Of a stretch of DNA of 64,000 bases, positions 12,544 through 22,684 are shown one piece after another. This DNA comes from Strobilurus pachycystidiatus (Eukaryota > Basidiomycota > Agaricomycetes > Agaricales > Physalacriaceae). The position numbers and the translations under genes were made by a program. Position 1 is the first letter of the stretch; the number at the start of each line of letters is the position of its first letter. A model generated the notes under the pieces. It saw nothing but the letters and a program-made list of their open reading frames with translations, was not told the DNA's origin and made no database searches. The stretch spans positions 1,054,001-1,118,000 of the forward strand of contig JAHLMK010000014.1 of assembly GCA_019915135.1 (NCBI GenBank), in the 5' to 3' direction.

Positions 12544-12570
12544 GAATTATTCCCCATTATACCTCCCATA
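12544..12570. repeat. Right terminal inverted repeat of element C
   Basis: Inverse of the 9766-9792 repeat, ending CCTCCCATA, followed directly by target duplication CCTTTT (12571-12576). Confidence 0.92.
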
Positions 12571-12576
12571 CCTTTT

Positions 12577-12965
12577 GACGAGGCGATAATTCGAAGACCG
12601 CATCACCGGTTTGACATCGTTCCACATGCGGCGGACCGTTCTGCTTATAAGCGGGGCCCCCATTTTGAGAATCCCCCCAACAACATGTAGTTCCTTGATG
12701 TAGACACCAACGTCGGTGTTCCCCGATGTAAGCGCGTCGCAGAACGATCTGAGGGACTCCGTGCCTCTTCCAGTGTCAAAGTTTATATACAGAGTGCGGA
12801 AGACTTTCGCCTTGAGAGTTTGGTTTTCCGAGAAAGTGCTACATGTTGCGCGTAGCTGCAGCAAGTCGTCTCTTGACAACTGTAATACAGTGGGTTTGTG
12901 GTGAGTGACAGGCGGAAAGGTGAGGGTACCTGTTCAAGTATGATGTACAAGAGCTCCGGGGGGAG
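12577..12965 (-). pseudogene. Host F-box gene fragment 2 (between elements C and B)
   Basis: The minus strand encodes an F-box motif in two exons, 12965-12930 (LPPELLYIILEQ) and 12879-12577 (LSRDDLLQLRATCSTF onward), separated by a 50-bp intron. F-box domains link substrate receptors to SKP1 in SCF ubiquitin ligases, and large F-box families are typical of basidiomycetes. Element B interrupts the gene on the right (12966-12971 is its target duplication) and element C on the left. The frame is intact across the removed element C, so both insertions look recent. Confidence 0.88.
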
Positions 12966-12971
12966 GAAAGG

Positions 12972-12998
12972 TATGGGAGATATAGTGGGGAATAATTC
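12972..12998. repeat. Left terminal inverted repeat of element B
   Basis: TATGGGAGATATAGTGGGG followed by AATAATTC. It is preceded by GAAAGG (12966-12971). Confidence 0.93.
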
Positions 12999-13272
12999 AG
13001 ATCAGGTAGTACTTACTTTTTGAAGTACTTTTCACGGTACTTTGACTCTAAAAGTACTTTTTGTTGTACTTTTCCGCGTACTATAATCCTGGACTTTTTC
13101 AAAGCACTTTCTTGAGTACTTTTGACTGAGCTTTGTCTCGTGTTCTCAAGTAGTGGAAATACTTTGCCAAGTTTGGTGTCTAGGTGAAATCAATCCCTCG
13201 GCGAGGATCTCCTTTTTGGACTTAAGACTTAAACATCCGAGTCCGGATCAAGGTCTTAATTGGGCATAAGCC

Positions 13273-14870
13273 TTAAGTTAAAGTGTCTTGATTCAGCAGA
13301 GATATCAGTCGTACTACAGCCTCGCAATACACATTGATACCCCAGTTACCATCATCGCGTGTAAAATCAAAGCCACTGAGCTTAGTGCGCGCCTCCTCAA
13401 TGTCCTCGTCGCGGTTGAGTGAAGTTGGACCATCATCCTCCCGAGGTTGTATATCAATCCCTGCATCGTCTCCACCATCCACGCCATAGTATCCATCAAC
13501 GCAAGATATATCGTCGCCCACATCACCCGTCCAGACGCCCTTGAGCATGAGGTCCGTGCGGCTCAACTCGTACATGGCAACCGGCGTTCGGTTCCTTGCA
13601 GTCCGAATCTGATGATGGTTCCATGCGTCCTTGGCCTGGTTGAGGGCTTCTTGAATACGCGGCTGAAAGACTAGGAAGAGACATATGCAATGAATGGGGT
13701 TTTCCTTGTACCATAGCTCGTTCCGTTCCAGATATAGGAAGACCTGTCGGAAGGCCTCGAGCGCATCCTTCTGCATGTCCACCCAGATACGTTCGATTCG
13801 AACATTGTGAAGAGATCTATATGCCAGTCAACACGGAAAGGTTTTGGAAAGGAAATGAAGACTTGCTGCCCCCGTAAATAGGACCGATGTGCCTCGCCCC
13901 AGTGAAAGATCATGGCCGCCTCTATGCCGTTATTTTCTTTCCCATAATCGCCGCGAACACGACTCGGCCAGCCAAGCATGTCGACTCCGGCCAAGAAACA
14001 CTGAGTGACCGTATTTGCGCGCTTGTTCGATCGACATTCCATGTAGACAATGAGGCGGGAATGGCCATCTATACAGCCATGAACCCAGAATCCCCAGAAC
14101 TTGAGTTTTTCATGGCCGTCCTGATGCCAGAGCGCGTTTGAGCCTCGAACCTTGTAGACTCTGCGTTTGGTCGTCCTGTGCCATCTATCGGAAAGGTGAA
14201 TAAACACTCAAAGTAGATATCAAGCCACGCACCTGGTGAGGACTCCCAGAACGTCTACCCTTTTCAAGCTTTCCTGGACGCGTTTCCGAGGAAGGTGGAT
14301 GTTCAGGGACTGGAGATGTCCACGTAGTATGCCAGACCCAGTAAAGGGATGCTGAAGAGAGAATTGGGCGACAATCTCATCCAAATCGTCGTTGCTGATG
14401 ACAGTGAATTCCCGAAGCTCTCCTTCCAGTCCATGGCGGCGGATATGCGAGAACAGTGTCTTGCGATCAATCCCGTATGTCTTGGCAATATCGCCCCAGG
14501 TGTTGCCAAGATCATGGAGAAGACAGATGCGTTCCATATCCAGGGCATATGCTGGACGTCCAGGCCTGCCTGTATGGTGGCGAGGGAGCTGACTGGAAAC
14601 AGATGGTGGGGGATGGTCCAAGAAGTCCTGAAGGTCCTGGAGATGAGCGTCAATGCTTGCCACAATATTTTTGACATCCTCTGCGGCCAGATTATCGTCT
14701 TCCAGTGATAGAGCAACTCGGCGTATGGCCTCGAGTTGATATGAGATACGCTCGACAGCGCCTACATCGGCATTGGGAAAAGAGGTAATGATGAAGACTG
14801 CGTCGCTGAGAACTTTGTGACAATGATGTAGGAATTGGGCAGTGTGGTCGCGTTCATTGTCTGATTCCAT
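13273..14870 (-). CDS. DDE/rve-type transposase (copy B), 499 aa, IS3EU-like
   Basis: Mirror of the copy A gene; exons 14870-14233, 14184-13867 and 13816-13273 on the minus strand. The HTH (residues 101-150) and the D235, D292, E327 triad are intact. The only protein change noticed is E495Q four residues before the C-terminus. The stop codon lies about 300 bp inside the left terminal repeat, so the gene reads outward. As the only transposase gene in a complete element with clean target duplications, it is the best candidate for the enzyme that moved A, B and C. The GC-AG second intron is conserved. Confidence 0.9.
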
Positions 14871-14992
14871 GGTGGCGTGAAAGGAAGATGAAAATCACGT
14901 CATGTTCAATTACGCATATACGTCCGCATCGTAGTGTACGTATAAAAAAATTAGACAAGTAATCTACATTGAGACTGAGTAATATTGTAACC

Positions 14993-17900
14993 TCAGACTG
15001 TCTTTGGTTTCGGTGGATCAGACAGATTGACACGAATGATACTAGCAGCCAATTCATTACATATTTGCTCCCATAGATCTCCGTTGCCAACAATATGATG
15101 GGTATTACGGTCAGGATAGTAAGCCTAAGGAATTGTTAGCCAGGTCCGGTCGTTCAAGAGAATTCCTACCAAATGAGCAGCGCGGAACTGCACTTTCCGA
15201 GACTTGTCAGGTGTTGTTCCCTGCCAGAAGCTCTGACGCGTCGTGAACAGGGGATGGCCAAAGTCGCGATGAAGAAACTTGATGAGATTATCCCAAGTGA
15301 AGACGGTCTCTGGAAACTGAAGCGCGCGAAAGAGTTTCCCTTCAAGTGTGTTCAGGGCAGGGCCACTGATATCCCAAAGAGGTTCTTTATTCTTATCTTC
15401 GGGTGCAGCCCGTTTCGGTCGTGGTCGTGGTCGTTCCGGTTGTGGTTCTTCGGATGGTAAACGTTCCGATTGGGGTTCTTCCGAGGGGAAACCGAAGTCA
15501 CGCCTTGTAAAGGTATCTGCAAACTGTTCAAGACATAGCCTATGATCATATGAAAAACTGAGCTTACTGGGTATGACCAACTCAAGGAACCATTCGTCAT
15601 CCTGTCCGTTAGGACATGGGTCCAAATCTAGAACACGAATGAGAACATGCTAACATTGGGGAATTGGACGTACAGGTATCTCTCTGGCGACAACCGGCAG
15701 AGGGTTCCTCGTTTCCTGTTGTTTCGTTGATAGTCGCCTCGACTACATGGGTAGGACGAGATTGCCTGTAACACTTTGGAAGCTAGAGGAACTGTCAGTA
15801 TATATAGGCGCGTGTAAATTAAGTCTGACCTTGAGAAAATTGAACAGCTTCCACGCGATAGCTTTGCAAAAACGGCCCAGAACTCCGGTCAGGTCATGAT
15901 AGTGCGTCCCGACCGGCGCATCCAATAGGTGATGACGAAGAATGTGCATCAATAGTCCCAAGCCAAAGCAGCCCGTGTCGAGCGTTGTTACGAACATGAG
16001 CGCCGGATTACTGCAATGACCTGCAAACTGCTCGAGATGTTCGCTAAGGTCCTCCACCGTGGTGGTTTCGTCCTTTAACAACTCGGATAAGAGGTTGAGG
16101 CCATTATGAAAGACCGAATCCCGGGGTGCTCGCCTCTTCAGAAAGAGTCAGAGTAGTATAGAAGAGGAGATATAAGACCATACCGTGTAGGTTCGAAGAT
16201 CTGGCTGGTTGAATTCAATTACAGCAGCTAGCTGGCGGAACCCACTGAGAGGATACCAGAACTGGACGGGCACCTGGCGCTGGAAGTACGTGATAAGCGT
16301 TTCCAGATTAGCCGCAATAAGAGCTAGTGATTCCAAGTGCGTCTGTAACTCAGCCAAAGACACCTTGGACATCCCAGTTATACCGGAGATGAGAATGGTA
16401 AGACTAGCCATGTCACGCGCAGCTTCGACTGCGGCCCCAAAGTTTTTACTCCCAAGGTGGAAGATATCGATGAACGGACGGTTGTCCTCCACTGGATGAT
16501 CGGGAGCGCAACGGATACTGTAGGCGACAGTATTGAAAGGCTCAAATACTGTGAGGTGTGTCTTGTCCGTTAGTAGGAGCTCAGTGGCGAAGTGAGGATT
16601 GTTCTTGACAGAAGCCGAGTTCTTGACCATCAAAGTCGTATTGGCCGCTTGCCCAATGAGAACCTCGAACTTTGCGTAATGATACGAGGAGGAGGTTGAC
16701 GACTATGCTTCCATGTCAGGAGATGAGTCTGATATCTGATCAAAGGCGTACCCATTTCCCACTCGCACCGTAACTGCTGTCGCCAAACCGTTGACCACCA
16801 ATATGTGGACTGTACATGTTCAACATCGCTCGTTCAAGGGACCCAAATTCAGGAGGCATTTTCAGAATCTGTGGACGGTATGAGAGATTTGAACAACCAG
16901 GTGGAACTCGAGGTACCTTGGATGGAGAGGGGCGCTTGGTCTTACACGCGTCTGGATCCACAGGTTGAGGAGAAGCTGGACGATGTGATGGCTGCATAGG
17001 TGGGGGCGATGGCGAGTCATCTCGTTCGCTAGGGTCACTATCAAAGAGAGCATCGTCCTCGTCAATGACACATGTGGTTGGGCGGGCTTTCTTGACTGGT
17101 GGAGGTGACGGGGAAGGGGAGCGCTTGCGCTTGCGCTTGTAGAACTGTAAGTGAAGATCTTGGGACCTTAGAATAAACTGTACCTTTCTTGACGTCGATG
17201 ATGCCGCCTGCTCTGGTTGAGCTTTCTCCCGTTGCTCTGTTGGATCCGTGAAGGGCAGATCTTCATACTCCTCAGGCAGGACTATATAGAGGCAGAACGA
17301 CATCTGGCTATTCATGCCCGACGGTTGGGCTTTTCGTGCATTGCTAGTTGGAAGAGGTATCAGCATATGATGAACGTGATTTGCACAACACGACCCACTT
17401 TTTCAGATGACCAAAGCTGGCTCTGCCCAAGTAGACTGATTCGGTGACACCTATTCTGCTGCGGGCACCAGGTTTCTCCCGACGGAGAATCTCACAAATC
17501 TCAAATGTGTCAAAGGAAAAGTCCTCTCGAACATTGTCCAGTCTTCGGAGCGGCTTAATATGTGCAAAGGCGGTGGAGATGGCATCTTTGGTCTCGTAAT
17601 TGGAACCGGGATCGTGGAGAGATATGTCGCGAGCATAACGTGCGTCGGACAGCTTCTGGTACAGAGCCTCATTCGGGCGAATGACAGTTCCTTGGTGAAC
17701 GCATTTTGTCCAGGGGAGCAGGATGCACGAGCCCTTGTAGGCTTTCACCTCTTTTTTCTTCCGTCCTCGGGGCGCAGCATGCCCGGTGTGATCCTCTAAG
17801 CTATCCTGGACCTTCTAGAGGTCCAAACATAAGTACAAGTGCAGTCAGCGTCAGAAAAGCTCGCGCACCTCATTGGCGGGATCAAAAGGGAAAGAGCGTG

Positions 17901-18481
17901 TGCTCTGGTTCCGCCGATTGGCCTCTCGATTTTTGGCAGCATTGCGACAAGGGTTTGCGGGAGCGTCCATGAAGTTCATGTTCGCATAAGTTTTCCAAAC
18001 GCCAGGCTTATGGTAAGATTGGCTATCGCTGTCGCCTGCAGGCCGAGAGCCTTTGAGAGTCTCGTTTGTGGCGCCTGGAAATTTGTCTGGATTGATTTTG
18101 TTGGGATCCTGTCGCGTTGCGCTTGAGTGATGAATATGAGCCAACAGAGATGAACAGACCTCTAACGGGGTTTTCGGTACCGCTTGAGGCTTGGAAGCAG
18201 GAGTAGGTTCGCTCTCTGGGCTCGTCAATGGAGGGCCAGGTTCCGGTGGCTAAGGAAAAGTAAGTTGAGGGATGGCAAAGTGCTAAGAGAAGCCTCACCA
18301 TTGGCGCCGTCACTTTCAAGTGAAAAATGAGGGCACAGCTACACAAGCACACATCGTCCGGCGCGTAGCTTTGAACTTCCTTGCCGGGCACAAAGGCAAA
18401 GGCACACTCGCACTTGTGGCAGCCTGTACCCTGTACACGCTCCGAGAACGGATTGACAGGCTTGGAAAAAGCGTTCGTCAT
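14993..18481 (-). CDS. Unknown 1018-aa transposon-borne protein (copy B)
   Basis: Mirror of the copy A gene with the same ten exons (start 18481, stop 14993). It keeps the cysteine clusters, basic segments and all splice sites. Two amino-acid differences from copy A were seen, R226C and K719E; no stop or frameshift. It lies just upstream of, and is co-oriented with, the transposase. I do not recognise the family and assign no function. Retention of an intact 3-kb coding frame in both copies suggests it matters for the element. Confidence 0.7.
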
Positions 18482-21400
18482 GGTAGTTGGTAGTGGGATG
18501 AGTGGAATAGACGGAAGGAAAATTTTGCCTCGGCGAAGGGGGATTATCCTTGTGTGGCCATATTGTGATCGCCCGGCCTCTAAGCCGCGCCTCCTGTGTC
18601 GGCTCCTGACGGTGTCTCCAGAGACGAACCATCTCATAAAGGAGGTATGATTCCAGGCATAATTTTCGTCTACTTTCTCTACGTTGGACTTCGATGTACT
18701 ATCCAGTAGGTTTCTGATCCAGACAACGAGGCAGTGGACTTGTCGACGCTGCTAGGCGTTCGTGCTGGTCATTCGAGCTGGTCATTTGAACCACAATGTC
18801 GTACGGACTGTAAGCAGTGATCTGGCGATGCCCAAATTAGAACGTGGAGTGAACATGAACACGATTACTTACATAGATGTCCTTTTCGGAGAGGTGAACA
18901 GTAGGCCAAGAGTTCATCTTGAAATGAAAGAGGGTGAGCTACGAGCTGCGATACGCTTGATGGCGCTGTACAGAGCGGAATGGGTCAATGAGAATTGCAT
19001 TAGGTGTATGAGCCAGGACACTCACGGGGGGGGGAGCGCGTCTCCAAGAAGGAAGAACACATCAATTGTGAGGTGTATGTAGTGGTGGAGAGGGCAAGAG
19101 ATGATGAAGATGTTGGGATCTGGGCTGATGAACACTAGGAGGGCTGGGCGGCGAACACGCCGCTGAGTGGACGTGGAGAGAGAGAGATGAGGAGAGGGGC
19201 ACGATACGCGACGAGGAGACGGTGACGAGCTACGCGCGAGGAGCGCGTAGAAGGATGCGTGTACGTTCGCTATGCTCAGATCCACTATCACAGCATCAGT
19301 ACATATATTATTCAAGAGCAGGCTACTCACGTTTTTCCACTAGTCTGGAACCATATATATCCGCCAAGCGTGTTCGATTTCGGCAGTAGAAAGACGCGAA
19401 CGAATGGCCTCCATTGATCAGGCACTTGTCGTCGGTGAAGGGTGGGAGACAGAAGCAGGTCACCGCCAATGATAGGCGGGTAGTGGTGGGGGCGGACACG
19501 CTTTGAGGAGCTGGGTTTGGGCCGAGCGTCCATCGGCGGAGCTGCATGGGCGCGTGCGCGACGGAGGAGACAGTGCATACGTGATGGAGGGGACGCTGTG
19601 TGCGCAAAGTGGAGGAAGCGACGACAGAGGAGACAATGTGAAGACGCGAGAGACGCGAGAGACGCGTGGTATGCGGGAGACGCAAGCACCAGACGACGGG
19701 TGGGTAGTGGTGTGCAGGTGGAAGGCGGGTAGTGGGTGGTGGGTAGTGGGCGGCGTGTGCAGGTGCGACAGTGAGAGGGCGGAGACGCGTGCGCGCAAAG
19801 GTGAGCAACGACGAGACACACGTGCGCAACGACGGAGACGCGTGTGCACGACGGTGGAACGCGGGAGACAATATAAGCAGGGCATGGTGGGTGATAGGTG
19901 ATGGGTGATGGGCAGGTGGTGGGCGGGTATCGGGCGGGTAGCGGGCGGGTAGCGGGCAGCGTGTAGTGGGCGGCGGGCGCGCGTCGAGGAGCTGGGGTCT
20001 GGCGCACGTCCAGTGTCCATGGCCGAGGGCAGAGAGTTCGAGGCCAGCTCAAGGCTAGCCGTAGATCGTGGTCCGATGGTGTTGGCGCTGAGCTGTCAGG
20101 CGGGTGGGCGGCAGTGATGAGGAGCAGAGGAGGAATGAGCTCCACAGTGCGCTCGACCTGTCATGTTCCGAGACCGATTTGGGACTAATAGTGACATCAA
20201 CGACACGTCGAGAGGAGACAATCAGCGCGCAGACAGAGCTCACCATTTTGATGCCATTGTGGGAGGGTGATTGGCTTGTTGAAGGACACGGTGGTGGTAG
20301 TGGAAGAAGGAAGGACATGTCAAGTGCAAGATGTGTGCAACGTGCACACTACCCGCAAGGCGAGGCGAGACGTGTGGAGGTTGCACGGAAAGCGGGAGTG
20401 GTAGGTGGATGGGCTTGACGGCGAGCTCGCCCTCGAGAGATGGTGTTCATGAGCACGAGAGTGACAACTACGACCGAGGGATATCAGACGCGTGGTGGAG
20501 AGAGAGGGCAGGTGTTGGTGAAGATGTTGCGATCTGGGTTGATGAACAGCCCGGCAAGGCCGGAGACGTTTGCGGCGCGGAGTGGATGAGGAGAGAGAGA
20601 GAGAGAGACGGGTACAATACGCGACGAAATACGCGACGAGGACACTGGCGCGCCACCAGAGAGAGACGTGTGAGAGATGTAGGCACACGGCATTGGGTGC
20701 AACGCGTGCGATGGGCGAATATGCTACGGTGGGTGGAGTCATGCGTGATCATGGAGACGTTCGTGTTTGGAGGAGGCGGCGTGCAGCGGGCGTGGTAGGT
20801 GGATGGTAGGTGGATGGGTGTGACAGCGCAACGGCGGGCGAGCGGGCGAGACGGCGGATGAGCGGGCGAGACGGCGGATGAGCGGGCGAGACGGCGGGCG
20901 AGTGGGCGAGACGCGCTGTTTCTAGGCCTGACAGTGACCTCAACACACTGAGTGAGTGAGGGATAGTGGAGAGGGCAGGTGCTGATGAGAATGTTGGGAT
21001 GGCTGAGGAACATTGAGTGGGTCGGGCGCGGGGCGCGGTGGGCGCGGAGGGCGAGACGTGCCGGGATGGAGACGTGCAGCGCTGAAGAGAGCGCGTCGAC
21101 TGCCTGAGCCAGGCATAGGCACAAAGACGGGGCCTGGTGCTTGGAGGTAACCTTGCTGATGTTATCAGATGGCGGCGGCGCCGGGTCGCAGGGCGCGCGC
21201 AGGCGGTAGTGATGCTGAGCAGAGGAGGGATGAGGGCGCGGGAACTTGGCTCTGAGAGCCAAGTTCCCACGACAGCACGAGCAAGGGTGGACGCGGTCGC
21301 GTTGAAAGAGAGAGCAGAGGACGTGACCATCAACAGGTCATGTTTGGCTGTGTTGCCCAGGTGTTTGTTGCACCTTCTCTCCTCCCACCACCTGCAAGAA

Positions 21401-22684
21401 CGCCAAACCACCGGGGCGCACCCTCTGAGCATGGAGGCTAGCGGCCCAGCCGGGCGTTAGTTACCACCATCCCACGCGGAACGGGAGAACGGACGCGGCC
21501 GCGCATGCACCGCGAGAGACGGCGCGCGTTGTGCTGCCAATTCAAAGTGCGTTGATTAAACCTTTCTTCATCTTCATCTTGTCTCACTCGCACTTCTCAA
21601 GGACAGCAACCCAACTGACACAAGTACCCGCCTCACCCGGCCCTGGCCCCACATTTCCCCGCCTTTTCCCCGCATCGCCCGCCGGCATCTGACGACCAGG
21701 CCGCCGCATCGTCTTCAAGCTCCATGACGACATTGTGCCTAAGACAGCGAGCTCGCCACTGGCCAGAATGGCTTCGGATACGCCGGCTCTAGCTTCCACC
21801 GCATCATTGCCAACGGGTGAGAAGCTCGTTGGTAAGTCCGCCCACGCCGCCCGATGGCGCTGATCTGACCGGCGCCCCGTATAAGAGAACGAGACAGCGC
21901 GTCAGCTTAGTGCCCTCGTACAGCAATGCCGAACAACGGCGTGCACTCTGGATAGGACCGTCCTGCTCAAGATTGACAGTTCTCTCTACTGCCACACTCC
22001 TCTGCACCACCACCACCTCTCTCGGCTCTCGTTGCACGGCGCGACGTGCACCTCTCTCCTCAGTTCCACCGGGGCATCGTCGCTCCTTTGTCTGCCTCCC
22101 AGTCCACTGGATGGACATCGACATCGACGCGAGCCGCGTCACCTCGTTCGCCGACCACCACCTCGTTCGCCGACCACCATCTCGTTCGCCGGCCACCACG
22201 GCTGTCTTCGCACCACCTCCAAACCTCTTACAGTCCACTCCTCCTGCGCCCATCCGGTGCTGCACCAGGGTGTCGCGCCCACCACCGGGCTCAGTCTGAC
22301 ATTGGAGCTGACGCCCTACGAGGACGACCGAATTGATAGCTTGGTCTTCGTTCGAGCTCACAGATCCCGCGACGCTGCTTGACCTGAGCGTGGAGCAGTG
22401 CGTCGACCTGGCACTGTGACGAGGACCGTTCACCAACGGATACGCCGTCGTAGACGGTTGTCAAACTTTCCTTTGAATGTTCAACTTACTATACAATCCA
22501 TCCCTACCTACACATACTAGAGATTTACTATACATAACGTAGCATTTTCTGTAACCGGTTTTTCCATTGAACTTTGAATGAAATGAGTACGTTGTGCAGC
22601 AAAATGAAGCGAAATGAAGCCCTCACGGAGTCTGAACTCTAAATTCATGAACTTGTCCACTTCCCACCATCTTCTCGGATCCTC
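18482..22684. other. GC-rich centre of element B between divergent genes
   Basis: No complete gene is supported. The left part repeats the copy A low-complexity block in inverse: 20-bp minisatellite near 20832-20914, GA run at 20591-20606. The part unique to B has a three-unit 19-bp tandem repeat (22143-22199, units CTCGTTCGCCGACCACCAC) and a cyclophilin fragment. Promoters for both outward-reading transcription units must lie in or beside this block, but I see no clear TATA box. Confidence 0.6.
21688..21820 (+). pseudogene. Captured cyclophilin (peptidyl-prolyl isomerase) fragment
   Basis: From 21699 the plus strand reads GRRIVFKLHDDIVPKTA, then after a frame change reads ELATGQNGFGYAGSSFHRII and ANG before a stop. 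This is the N-terminal third of a cytosolic cyclophilin (GRIVF, VPKTA, NGFGY, GSSFHR). A few residues between VPKTA and the ATGQNG segment are missing and the frame is broken at least once, so it cannot be functional. It lies inside the transposon, so it looks like host sequence picked up by the element. Confidence 0.78.

Larger units (their letters stand above)
9766..12570. mobile_element. Element C, 2.8-kb non-autonomous relative
   Basis: Both ends match the family terminal repeat (TATGGGAGGTATAATGGGG and its inverse), and both have subterminal GTACTTT/AAAGTAC repeats (9798-9870 and 12452-12540). It is flanked by perfect CCTTTT duplications at 9760-9765 and 12571-12576. I see no transposase, unknown-protein or dioxygenase coding in it. 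The interior has an LTR-like piece and unexplained frames (10329-10682, 11221-11547) with no recognisable domain. It is most simply a cargo or deletion derivative mobilised by an A/B-type transposase. Confidence 0.9.
12972..21036. repeat. Right arm of an 8065-bp inverted repeat (partner 1609-9673)
   Basis: Every feature here is mirrored at position 22645 minus x in copy A, with no net indel. The arms are separated by 3298 bp (9674-12971). Observed differences are few, giving identity well above 99 percent by eye. Confidence 0.95.
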
